In this document: piece after piece, positions 1 to 9,804 of the stretch
How positions within the stretch are numbered: the first letter of the stretch is position 1
How the letters are laid out: every line of letters begins with the position of its first letter
DNA from: Discostella pseudostelligera
Lineage: Eukaryota > Bacillariophyta > Thalassiosirophyceae > Thalassiosirales > Thalassiosiraceae
NCBI GenBank assembly: GCA_036940085.1
Contig: JALLBK010000388.1
Span: 1 to 14,763 of the forward strand
Direction of reading: 5' to 3'
DNA: 14,763 nt
Notes under the pieces: model-generated
The model's database searches: none
The model's input: only the letters and a program-made list of their open reading frames with translations
What the model was told of the DNA's origin: nothing
Position numbers and translations under genes: made by a program

Positions 1-157
1 CTCAGAACTATTGCTTCCAAGTTCCCAATGTCCTTGGTGTACTGCCAAGTGCACCGTATCTTTAGGGAAGAATGAGATCTATCCAATTAGTATCCACAGA
101 GGATACGACAAGTTACACCTGGAACCAGGGGTGAACCACTGGCCTATGTCAGTCCAG

Positions 158-590
158 GTGTTTCCCAACCAAAACACATAAGGGTCTGGGTGTTTCCCAA
201 CAAAAACACCCGGAGGTCTGGGTGTTTCCCAACCAAACACCCGGAGGTCCGGGTGTTTCCCAACCAACACACCCGGAGGTCCGAATGTTTCCCAACCAAA
301 ACACATAAGGATCAGTATGTTCTCCACCAAAACACCCGGAGGTCCGGTTGTTTCCCAACCAAAACATCCGGAGGTCCGGGTGTTTCCCAACCAAAACACC
401 CGGAGGTCCGGGTGTTCCCAACCCAAACACCCAAAGATCCGGGTGTTTCCCAACCAAAACACCTGGAGGTCCAGGTGTTTCCCAACCCAAACACCCAAAG
501 GTCTGGGTGTTTTCCATCCAACACACTGGGAGGTTCGGGTGTTTCCCAATGAACACACCCGGAGGTCTGGGTGTTTCCCAACCAAAGCAC
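158..590. repeat. 32-bp minisatellite, about 13.5 tandem copies
   Basis: Units of 32 bp begin with GTGTTTCCCAACC and carry a CCGGAGGTCCGG block in the best-conserved copies. About 13.5 copies fit between 158 and 590, with scattered substitutions and a few 1-bp length changes. Each typical unit holds two self-complementary parts: GGGTGTTT pairs with AAACACCC across an 8-nt spacer, and CCGG pairs with CCGG around AGGT. Because 32 is not a multiple of 3 and the unit has almost no stop codons on either strand, all six frames stay open across the array. Those frames are a by-product and I do not call a gene. There are no spacers, so it is not a CRISPR array. Confidence 0.95.
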
Positions 591-1396
591 TGCATCAGAA
601 TGAGCTGCGAGGATCATGCTGCTGGCTAAGTGGCGTCGTAGTCCAGGAGTTGGTTGACTGCAATTGCCGTTGTAGTTGTGGCTTTTGCTTGTTGCGCGGC
701 TATGGTACTGAGGGCGACTAAGAGCTTGTTATCGACTGCCCATGTGTAGTATAGGAGGGACCCAACAATGCCCTGGATGCGTTTGATGTCTTTGGGTGAT
801 AGGGGGGTCCCGGTGTTGTCGTCCGGTATGAGTTGTTCCTTAGTTCCGTAAATGATCAGGCGATGTTGGTGTGGCGCATGTTGTGGCTTGCGTGGGAGTT
901 TGTGTCAATATTTTAGCAGGAGCTCTTGAACATAACCAGGCATGGTTAGGCAACATGTTTGTTTGGCGTAGTCCCATGTGAGGGTGATCCCTGCAAATTT
1001 TGTACCCGTCCAGTCAGTGGTTACTGTGAAGTGTTCTTGTAACGCTTTGAGGAGATGTTCAGCATGTTCACGTCCTGTGTATTGGATACTGAAATCGTCA
1101 ATGATGAGCACAAACATTATTGGCCTCCATTTGTGCCTCCAGAGTCCTGGTGTTGTGGCGCACTGGTAGTATCCATGGGTGGTGAGTGGCTCTGTGAGGA
1201 GGTCGTTGGCAAGTTTGCCTGCTTGTTTGAGTCCATATACACCCTTGGATATTTCAAAGTAGACCCAACCGTTGTGCACGTAAGCGTCCAGATTGTATTC
1301 GATTTGGAATTCGTCAGGGATATCTGTGAGGTGGATGCGCACATATTCCAGGCGATCAAGTGGTGCCCCCAAATAGAAGTTTTTTATGTCATAGCG
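591..1396 (-). pseudogene. Ty1/copia pol fragment (reverse transcriptase to start of RNase H)
   Basis: Read on the minus strand, the frame opens with DIKNFYLGAPLDR near 1390, a copia reverse transcriptase motif. It continues through GVYGLKQAG and the catalytic region FVLIIDDFSIQY, where IIDD stands for the usual YVDD-type motif. After an in-frame TGA at 905-907 the same frame continues with RPQHAPH-like text (KPQHAPHQH) and the connector IQGIVGSLLYYTWAVD, down to a TAG at 626-628. A frameshift or small deletion follows, then MILAAHSDA at 617-591, matching the start of the RNase H domain. Integrase and most of RNase H are missing. At its 5' side the fragment stops at repeat R1, and at its 3' side it runs straight into the minisatellite. 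It is clearly a relic of a copia element, of a type common in diatoms. Confidence 0.88.
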
Positions 1397-1690
1397 TCAC
1401 CTTCCCCAAATAATACAAATTACTAGGATAGAATATTTTGACAACACTTGCATGGTATTCCAGATAAGCTCTCTCTCCCTCAAGGGACCTTGTATAAGGG
1501 CAAATTTATTCAACTTACAATGGAAAAAGCTTTTTTGTCATCTATGACACGTATGCATTAAAGATCACAATTGAATCCTTCAGGAACTTCATGGTATGGG
1601 AGTGCAAATAAAATATCTTGCCTCTAAATTTTCTCTGTTGTCTAAAGCTCATATTCTATATTCTGAGCTCGTCGGAGTGGATCGCAATAG
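1391..1690. repeat. Dispersed repeat R, copy R1
   Basis: This stretch matches 2903-3171 closely by eye in the same orientation. It starts with ATAGCGTCAC and ends with GATCGCAATA in both copies, with unrelated sequence outside. Shared landmarks are CTCTCTCTCCCTCAAGGGAC, GCTTTTTTGTCATCTATGAC and ATTCTGAGCTCGTCGGAGTG. R1 carries about 30 bp (around 1435-1468) that R2 lacks. No terminal inverted repeat or target-site duplication is evident. Read on the minus strand it begins AIHSDE, faintly like copia RNase H, so it may be a fragment of a second retroelement; this is weak. Confidence 0.85.
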
Positions 1691-2358
1691 TAAGTGTGCA
1701 TTTGTCGCTGGGATCAAAATGGATTTAATGTATTCTTCAGAAAATGCCATACAAAAAATTACAAGCTCTGTCATTGTGCCTACTTGCTTCCAATTTTTAT
1801 CTGCCCATCTCCCAACTGTATCTTTTATTGCACTGTTGTTCCTTTGCATGCAAAGCAATGGTGCCTCCCAATCCCCCACTTCCCCCACTAATGGTGCTTG
1901 TTCGATGGCATTTTTGGGAGTGGAACCCTCATCGTCGACTTGAATACCATCCACAGTCAACTCACCTATCTCCAAATTCCCAATTACAACAGCATTACCG
2001 TCATCTACATTTTTCGCGTCCACCCCCCCTCCCCTATTTGCACCAAAATTGGAGCCTGAGCGACTTGTGGGACAGCCCTTTTGTTGCCAAATGGCTCTGG
2101 ACCTTCCGTCATAACTTTAAAATTGCAACAAATAATGTGAAACATTACATCCTCACTGAAGTCTGCGAGACGGATGTTGTAACATAGCTGGTTGTGGCGA
2201 CTACCATTCTTCATCCCCTTACCACAGATAATTGCCCCCATGCTCTGATGTTGTTTCCAGGTGTTTGGCCACCTTGTCCTGATGGGGCCACTGGGATGAA
2301 TGTACCTCGCATATGGATTGTCGATGGCACCAATACCACCCTTTTTTCAGAGCACCAT
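1691..2358 (-). pseudogene. piggyBac-like transposase, N-terminal fragment (head A)
   Basis: The minus-strand frame starts at ATG 2358 and reads MVL, an in-frame TGA (2347-2349), then KKGGIGAIDNPYARYIHP, GPIRTRWPNTW, a GKGMKNGSRHNQLCYNIRLA block and EDVMFHIICCNFKV, to a stop at 2005-2007. The reading moves to another frame near the G-rich run at 2022-2035 and continues as an acidic linker, then FSEEYIKSILIPATNAHL. From memory, these blocks match the N-terminal part of a diatom-expanded piggyBac-derived transposase family; the catalytic core that should follow is absent. The sequence is cut exactly where R1 begins at 1690. The family assignment rests on pattern recall, not on a search. Confidence 0.6.
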
Positions 2359-2438
2359 TGTCAAATTGATTGAAAGAATTATTTTTAGTGGTGCAAAGAA
2401 GACGAGTTCCTACGTAGATATTTTGGCGAAAATATAGT
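2330..2438 (-). repeat. 5' flank and first codons of piggyBac head A
   Basis: This segment is a direct repeat of 2720-2808. Both carry ACCAATACCACCC, CAGAGCACCAT, GAATTATTTTTAGTG and CGTAGATATTTTGGC in that order. The A copy has about 22 extra bases between the last two blocks. On the minus strand it covers the leader and first roughly ten codons of the transposase head. Confidence 0.8.
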
Positions 2439-2564
2439 GACGAAACACATCAAAATTTTGGATTAAATAGAAGTGTATTGATAATGCTAGGATGGGGTGC
2501 TCAGCCTACCAATTAGTAGGCGACATACTAATGAGATGAAAAAAATAAAATACAACAATCAACT

Positions 2565-2749
2565 GCCAGTGTTGGAGAATGTCCAGCTGGTTACACCAAG
2601 CACATTCCCTTACCACGGCTAAGGCCAGACGCCTACACACATGGTAATCCAGCGATTGCACCACTATGTGCTTTGCCCTGTAAATAACCCTTGTAGCCAT
2701 AATTGTCCAGAGAACAACGACCAATACCACCCTTTTTCCAGAGCACCAT
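2565..2749 (-). pseudogene. piggyBac-like transposase head B, divergent remnant
   Basis: A second ATG at 2749 opens MVLWKKGGIG, the same start as head A but with TGG where A has TGA. The frame then diverges (RCSLDNYGYKGYLQGKAHSG) and ends at TAG 2633-2635. Further on, the DNA still resembles head A in patches: GTGGTAAGGGAATG, compared with GTGGTAAGGGGATG in A, and AACCAGCT. It therefore looks like an older or different family member, readable only at its start. Heads A and B lie head to tail on the same strand. Confidence 0.5.
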
Positions 2750-2808
2750 CCTCGAAATAATTGGATGAATTATTTTTAGTGCGTAGATATTTTGGCAAGG
2801 GGGGTTGG
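2720..2808 (-). repeat. 5' flank and first codons of piggyBac head B
   Basis: Direct repeat of 2330-2438, shorter by about 22 bp in the non-coding leader. It marks the 5' end of the second transposase head. Confidence 0.8.
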
Positions 2809-2902
2809 AGGGAATTTCATCAATTTCATCGAAAAATCACAATATGACAGTACGAACCATAATGGACATAGATAACTGACGGGCAAAATCAAGAGCGCAG
2901 AT

Positions 2903-3171
2903 AGCGTCACATTCCCCAAACATAATACAAATTACTAGGATAGAATATAAGCTCTCTCTCCCTCAAGGGACCTTGTATGGGCAACTTTATTCAACTTACA
3001 ATGGAAATAGCTTTTTTGTCATCTATGACACGTATGCATGAAAGATCACAATTGAATCCTTCAGGACCTTCATGGTTTATGGGGGCGCGAAAAAAAATCT
3101 TGCGTCTAGTTTATCTCTGTTGTCTAAAGCTCATATTCTATATTCTGAGCTCGTCGGAGTGGATCGCAATA
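2903..3171. repeat. Dispersed repeat R, copy R2
   Basis: Same sequence and orientation as 1391-1690, shorter by about 30 bp internally. Its last 34 bases (3138-3171) supply the final codons and stop of the cupredoxin-DUF305 gene on the minus strand. Together with R1 it brackets the two piggyBac heads as a pair of direct repeats about 1.2 kb apart. Confidence 0.85.
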
Positions 3172-6148
3172 ACACAATCATTTGTTGTATCTTTCATCTC
3201 TTGACTCAAAACATCATACATCTGTTGTATCTGATAGTTTTGATTACCCACAATATCCCAAAGGATGCTCTCCATGATGCAATCATCTGTCTCCGCCGCT
3301 AAGTTTGAACACTGAAGCACTTCGGTCTTGAGGAGAGCCTTAGCCATGTTCACAGCGTTGATGTGGTGAGGAATCATCTGGTGATTGAACAATGCCACAT
3401 CGCCTTGATTGCCTCCAGTTGTCATTCCGACCATCATGTAGCAGTTCATTGTCTCTAAGCAGCTAGCAAATTTCGATCTCTTATTACAGACATACTCCTG
3501 GGCACATTCCGGGTGAGGAAGCTGAAATAGTTCTAGGCCATATGTTCCACAAGACCTGTCGTATTCACTAGGCTCAGGATGGCTGTATGAGATTTCAGGC
3601 AGATTTGCTGTCTGAACTGGTTGGCCATTCTTCAGCAGCTTGATTCGCCCAGACATCTTACTGTGAACGTGGCAGAAATAAAACAGATCTTGATCATAAT
3701 CCTTGTCGTACTTCAGCTCCACGGTGAAGGTTCCGTAGTCGGTCCATTCAGCTTGAGGAGCAATATAAAGAGAAGACACAAACATCAGCGATATCAGTTT
3801 TTATTCAAACGCGAAAGAAACAAATGCATCAGCGGAGTCTCCATCGTTTTGATCTCACCTGCGGAGTGGAAGAATAATGGCTCGTAGCCATCCAGTCCAA
3901 CGATGTTGGCATTCAACTTGTAAGTCAGGTAGATTTCCTCAACCTCTTGTTTGTCCACATGCGCCCCGTCGGGATGGTATGCAAATCCCAACGGATGGTA
4001 GTAGTTACTCCTGTCCTCTTGGACAAATCTGTACGTCTTGCCGATTTCGACTCCGATTATCGGATAGATGTTGTCACTGCCGCATTCCTCAAAGTAGAAT
4101 GCACCAAGGTCCGAAGCAAAGATGTCTACTCCCATGGTGAAGACACAGACTTCCTCGCCATTCTCAGAGGAGCACGAGCCGCGACATGTTCCATCTTCGG
4201 CTGGAATTAGAATCGGAAGATATGGAAATAGAAGAGATTGTTGAATGAATGTTATCGGTCAAAACACTTTCAGGTGACTAAATAGACAATGGGATTGAGA
4301 CTCACCTAAGCCACGCCCATCGTTATAGTATTCTTTCTCATCACTTGCCTCAACGTGCAAGTGACGTTCGCCAGGGTCGTACCTGCTATTGTCAATATTT
4401 TCATATTCACTGTCCATTTCCTCATCCTCTGAGCTGCCCTGTATTGGTCGATCACAGTGATCAAACTCGGGCCAGCCATTTCTTTCTAGAAGGTCCCTCA
4501 TTGTCTGAATCTGCGCATTCTGACCATACACGATACTGCGAAGTATGTTTTCCATTAAACACTCCGCGCTGTCACTGCCTAGGTCCGCAGGGTCACAAGT
4601 ATAGCTCCAATTCAACAGGAGAGACTTGGCCATGTTAACGGCATTCTGGTGATGTGGAATCATTTGCTGTAAAAACAACGCCACCTCGGAATATTGTTCG
4701 TACGTCGTCATGCCGATGAACATGTGACAATTAATGGCATCCAGACATGATGCGAAGATGGATTTGCCATCCTCGCAGACAAATGTGAGCGGGCATTCGG
4801 AATGTGGCAGTCGGTAATCGGCCGCCATGCTGTGAGTCCACGAGTCCCCCATCTGACCCAGTTCGGCATACTGATGCACCAGGCCGTAGGTGCCGCACTG
4901 CTTATCGTACGAAGATGGAGGGGGGGGCATGGTATTGTGGATGGGCAAGTGTGAAGGCTGAATAAGCGTGCCATTCCTTCGAAGCTTGATCCTTCCACCG
5001 AGGTAGCGATGGATGTGACAAAAGTAAAATAGATCCTTTGTATATGTAAAATCCTGCGGAATGGTCACCTCGACGTAATATTCACCATCCGTCGCCCACT
5101 CGTCGATGGGATGGGCAAAGTTTGGTTCGTACCCATCCAGACCGATGTCCTCGCCATTCAGTTGGTAAGATAGGTACTCTTCCTCGACTTCGTCGGCGTC
5201 GGCCAACGCTCCATCGGGCTCATAGGCAAATCCTAGCGGATGAATATAATTACTGATATCACGTTGGACGAACCTGTAGGTCTTGCCAAGCTCCATGGTT
5301 ATGGTGGGCATGTTGCCAGCATCAGGACACTCTTTGAAATGGAAGAATCCGAATTCGGATGCGAACATATCGACTAGGGCGGTGTAGGTGCAAATGCCGT
5401 TGTCGTTGCATGCTGCCTGGCAATACGCGGTGACGTGGTTGTAGCCATCCGTACTAGACTCGGTAGTACTGCTAGATTGCTGGACAGTAATGGTGCGTTC
5501 AAACTTCTCAAAACTGGATTCGCCCGTCGAGGCGACAACCTCTCCATTGACCTTAACAACCATACTGCCCTCGCCGTATTCGCAGCAAACGCCGTCTTTG
5601 TACTTGTCTGTCAAAGCAAAAGTGTACGTACCGGTCGCGACGCACATGGACTTGACGTATCGGGTCGACCTGTCGTAATTTTGTCCCTCGGGCGGGCCTG
5701 ACATGACCACGTTGCCCAGCGCGTCTTTCAGTGTCCACTCGTTTTCCCAGGGGTAATTATCAGTGTCAAACTGCACGTTGCACAATCCCTCGTTGGGATT
5801 CGAGCAGTAGTCGACGGAGTCTCCTTCTGTGATGTTCCCGTCAGTCTCGGCCAGGTTCTGGTTCTGATTCGCATTGGAGGCAACAGAGGATGATCCGACC
5901 ACATCTTGAATACCGTGCAATGCGCCAGCGGCCCGAACTGGCTGGTGGGGCCTCGCCAATAGCACCACCCCGATGACAATAGCCACAGCCGTGAGAACAG
6001 TCGCCACGACGGCAGCCACCGTCTTCTTGCGTTGGATAGAAGATGGGTGCAACGATTGTTCGTCGATTGCCGGCGCCGCGGCAGCCTCTACGTCGATCAT
6101 TTGTGATAAAGGGCGCATTATTGTTTCTTGTACATCCAGAGATTGCAT
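3138..6148 (-). CDS. Membrane-anchored double cupredoxin-DUF305 protein, three exons
   Basis: Exons are 6148-4306, 4200-3859 and 3751-3138, giving about 932 residues. The start is ATG at 6148; an in-frame stop lies just upstream and the codon at 6169 is only GTG. Residues 44-65 form one membrane segment after a basic RKK, with no cleavage site seen, so a signal anchor is likely. Residues about 113-225 are cysteine-rich with DKYKDGVCCEYGEG, a motif type I know from secreted diatom proteins. Module 1 (about 243-575) has a cupredoxin fold with HPLGF, FYFCHIHRYL (Cys377, His380, Leu383), then DUF305 with QQMIPHHQNAVNMAK. Module 2 (about 619-920) repeats this with FYFCHVHSKM (Cys755, His758, Met761) and HQMIPHHINAVNMAK. 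Both domain types bind copper in known proteins (plastocyanin-like folds; cyanobacterial CopM for DUF305), so a copper role outside the membrane is inferred, not shown. The last residues IAIHSDELRI are encoded by repeat R2. The region is CpG-rich compared with its neighbours and has no in-frame stops. Confidence 0.85.
3752..3858 (-). other. Intron 2 of the cupredoxin-DUF305 gene (107 bp)
   Basis: Donor CCGCAG|GTGAGATC, acceptor GCTCCTCAAG|CTGAATGG on the minus strand, again phase 1. Splicing restores FFHSAAEWTDYGTFTV, which lines up with FAHPIDEWATDGEYYV of module 1. No intron is present at the same place in module 1. Confidence 0.85.
4201..4305 (-). other. Intron 1 of the cupredoxin-DUF305 gene (105 bp)
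   Basis: On the minus strand the donor is TTAG|GTGAGT and the acceptor is CTAATTCCAG|CCGAAG. Splicing joins phase 1 to phase 1, removes an in-frame TGA at 4259-4261, and links the acidic linker of module 1 to the cysteine pair (TCRGSC) that opens module 2. Module 1 has the matching pair (AYCQAAC), which supports the join. Confidence 0.82.
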
Positions 6149-7060
6149 TGGTGGAGAATGAATGATCACATAATATTATGGTATCTCATCGTACTCGTTG
6201 CCTCTCCTCCTCCTTTTGGCGCTTGAAGTGTTGGCAGAGTGAGGAGAGAACCGCGGCCGTTCCGTAGTAGATCGTAAAACTAAATAAAATAAATGTGGGA
6301 TAAAAAGAGTACGATAGGTGCTACTCTAGCCAGAGGAGGCTTGCATCTTGTAACCGCGGGAATCAATTCCTGCGGAGGAATAAATACGAATTTTTTGTCG
6401 AGGCGTCGTTTTTTTTGAACGGAAATGAGCTTCCTGGTTCGGGACGCCCAAAAACAACGTCACACACAAAAAACTATCTGCAAGCCAGGGCTCCACTGCC
6501 GCGCAAAAATACCTCTATCAACCACTCTGTTTGCTGCCATATTCTTTAGGAAAAACTGCCAAAATGCACACACTTTCAAATTCGACTTTTATTTGCACCA
6601 CATGAGCTATTCTAATTTAGTTTCACTCCACAAGTGAGCAACAAAACTTGCAAATAGTACAGTAATATATATGTTTAGGTTTAGGTTTTATTTTCCACCG
6701 CGGGTTAAAACTACTTTCATTGTACTTTTACGAGATAGAATTTTATTTTTGTGTACTTTGCAATATGCAATTCAATCTCTCTTTTTTGTTTTTTTTTCAT
6801 CAGTGCCGGTTCCCCTCATTTGGTCACTTTTTACTTCAAGTTTCAATCGAGTCTTTCTGAAATCATGTTTTGATTGACTACATATAGTAAAATCAAGCTT
6901 TGGTAAGGACGTCTTTTGTTCCATGTATTTAATTTCTTTCGCAACCATTTTAGCTTAGCTTTTATTTTCCCTCACTCTGGACTCGTAATTCCAGTTGGTG
7001 AAAACAATTTTGATTTGATAATAATTCATTTCAACAAGATACCATTCAATTTGCAACACT
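6149..7060. other. Gene-free stretch upstream of the cupredoxin-DUF305 gene
   Basis: I see no supported gene here. Roughly 6240-6480 is GC- and CpG-rich and lies directly upstream of the minus-strand gene, so it probably contains its promoter and 5' leader; no core promoter motif could be assigned. 6500-7060 is AT-rich. It includes two TTTAGG units in tandem near 6673 and a T-run near 6780. Short open frames have no recognisable content. Confidence 0.5.
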
Positions 7061-8313
7061 ATGGTGAAGTCTCTCATTCATACTACGCTGCTTTACTCTT
7101 CAGTCATGCTGCCCATCTCTTGTAGTAGGAAGCCTCCTCCTGCAGTGGAGACGCCTTCCCAACACAGTACGCATCTTAGCCAAAGTACCCCTCCTGCTGC
7201 GACTTCTTCTTGTCACAGCACTCATCGTACTGCTCCAACTCCATCTTCCCAAGGAAAAAAGCCAAGTGTAGGGGGGGAAAAGCATCTCTCTACCATCCAT
7301 GATGATCTCGCGATTGAGGCTAGTTCCTTGGATGAGAGTGCTGCCTTTGCCATTGCCGTCGCCCCCCCCTGCTATCGCCACAGCCATCCATTAATGAAAA
7401 CAGAGATGACACCAACAGCAACGACAGTGATACTGTTGAAGTAGTTGGGGAAGAGATGAAGGATGATGATGACAGCGATGACGACTGTGACGATTGTATT
7501 TTTGTTGAGCGGGGAAGTGACAATGGATGTTGATGTTGATGGTGAAGAGGACAAAAAGTATCAGCAGTGTCATTTCTAACAAATGATTTTTGTTGGTTTA
7601 TCATGGATGATGATAATTTTGATGATGAAGAGGAGGGTCTAGACATCAACAATGCTGCATTGATGGTCACAAGCCATGATGATGGACCAAGGAGGCCTGA
7701 CCCATCCAATATGACAAAGAGTCAATACGAAATTGCATTAAAGGAATATCAACGTGAGCATAAAAAATAAACTGATAAAGAAAGGCTGAAATGGATAGAA
7801 GAAAATGATGGTGTCGACAACAGTTGTATTGTATACTCAGGTGATCAGCGACAACAAATCCGACTAATGAGTGAAGTGGCATTTGCTCCTACTGTGGTTG
7901 GACACAGCTCCTCAAGTAAAAAAATTGTATCAATGCATAATTCGGAGGAGGCAATTCAACTTTTGAAGCAGACAGTCTTCAACAGGAGTGATACTATGCA
8001 TATCTCTGCTATCAGAAACAACTTTCACTGCAGCGCACATTATACTTTGCAAAAGGGGTGGGTAGTTGATAAAATGGAAACCGATACACCAGGAACTGGT
8101 GCGCCACCATCCGCGAAACAATCATCTGATAAGTCATCGAAGCAGCAACCAGTAACCCCTCTGTGATCAAAGTGGGTGGCAGAGTTGATTATGGAACAGA
8201 TAGCGATGACACCCAACATGTCAAACAAGGCTATGCATAGCTTGCTGTCACTATATGCTGGGGACTATGCTCTCACCGATAATGTTCTCCAAAGTGCTTG
8301 GACAGCTGCAAAG

Positions 8314-8391
8314 GTAAGTATCAAGCATTGCATACTGTTGTCCATTTTTCCTACAACTTTTACTGACCATTGTTGTTCTTTTACAACAAAG
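8314..8391 (+). other. Likely intron within the MULE transposase (78 bp)
   Basis: Donor GCAAAG|GTAAGTATC and acceptor TTACAACAAAG|GAAACTG, with a pyrimidine-rich tract before the acceptor. Removing it joins AWTAAK to ETVFGNPMQNVRYAK in the same frame, as the family pattern suggests. The intron is 78 bp, a multiple of three without stops, so the unspliced message also stays open here. Confidence 0.65.
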
Positions 8392-9804
8392 GAAACTGTC
8401 TTCGGCAATCCAATGCAAAATGTTAGGTATGCAAAGGTTCTATGCGCAGAGATGAAGAAGATGGGACACAAAATTTAATTGGAAATAATTGTTCGAAAGG
8501 CAATGATGATGAATCTGACAAGGATCCTTGTTGACAAAGAAAACAGGCGACTGAAAAAAGAATAGAAACCACTCCTCCAGCCAGCAGAACACGTTAAATT
8601 TGTGAATGACTGGATGTCTGAAAATCAAGTTAAGCTTGATCGATGGGTGTTTTTTCCGGACACAATGTTTCTCAGTGAAACCTTTTTCACTACATCTGCG
8701 AGTATTACGATTGTTCCGCACCTGCAGAAAGTTATTCAGGCTGATGCCTGCCAATGAATTTTGGAAAATACACACTTTATTTGGCATATGGTTTGACAAC
8801 AAATGTTTCTGATAGCATTTGGCATGGTTTTTGGAAAAGAGAACAAGATTGGTTGGGAGGGGTTTTGGAGCTTTGCAATTAAGCATCACAAATGCCTTAA
8901 CTCACTCAATGTCACAATTATTACTCCCTTGGCACACCAGTTTTTTTGCAGTTAGTAGCATACAATACTGTGGGTCAGTTGGAACGATGCAGCAAAAAGC
9001 ATCATAACAAAATTCCTATGCTTGCATTAACCTAACTGAACATGCTTCCAGATACAATGCAATATCCAGTGGCAAGGTGTCACATGGGTGAGAATGCATA
9101 TATGTATGGAAGGTCGGCTTCATCTGGACTTGAGTCAATGAACAGAGCAAATGAACGTGTATGAGAGCATAGTGCAGTGGACTTGGTGAATGCAACTATA
9201 CTGCTATTAAAAGTTGAAAGTGAACAATTTGAGACAAAGAAGGCAATTGAATGGGAGACTGAAGATGTTCTAACGCCAAAGGGTGAAGAGCTCCGGGACC
9301 AGATAATGGCAGACGTCATGGTATGGAATTACATGGTAGCAGTAGAAGAATATGATGACTATGTCAAATGTCAGGTGTCTAAATCTGGGTGCAACTTGCA
9401 CACGTTAGAAATTCCAATGATTGGTGCAATGGGATTGCGTTTTGGATTGTGCACATGTGAAGGACCGAAGGTAATGGGACTTCCATGCAAACATATGTTT
9501 GCAGTTGTAAAGTCAGGAAAAGTAGTGGGGTTGGAGAGCAATAATGTGATGCCATTCTGGTGGATGACACAACAGATGAGACTACAGTATCCTATTCAGG
9601 AGTTGATTGTGACGTCAAACTTGAGTATGAGGAACTTGGAAAAAATTGGAGGGCAAGGTGACCAATTTCTTTGGTATTGCCCAGCGTACACAGCACCTAA
9701 CAAGTCTGATTGTCCTAGTCCGCTGGAGAAAGGAAAAAGGGGGAAGAAGAAGAGATCAAAAACACCAACAATTGAATTCGAATGCAACCATGCAGACAAA
9801 AAAG

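Noticed and set aside
100..116. Small hairpin GTATCC/GGATAC
   Set aside because: A 6-bp stem alone is expected by chance in a window of this size.
158..590. CRISPR array
   Set aside because: Units are directly contiguous with no unique spacers, in a eukaryotic setting.
79..721. Six overlapping open frames with repeating peptides
   Set aside because: All six frames are open because the 32-bp unit lacks stops. Frames of both strands are equally open, no start context or domain is seen, and a tandem repeat explains everything.
3794..4135. Separate small gene covering half a cupredoxin
   Set aside because: It is exon 2 plus read-through into intron 2; the start ATG is internal to the domain.
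4259..6169. Stand-alone 636-residue protein ending at 4259
   Set aside because: Its last 14 codons lie in a sequence that starts with a strong donor (GTGAGT). Splicing it out restores a second module aligned with the first. The codon at 6169 is GTG, so the start moves to 6148.
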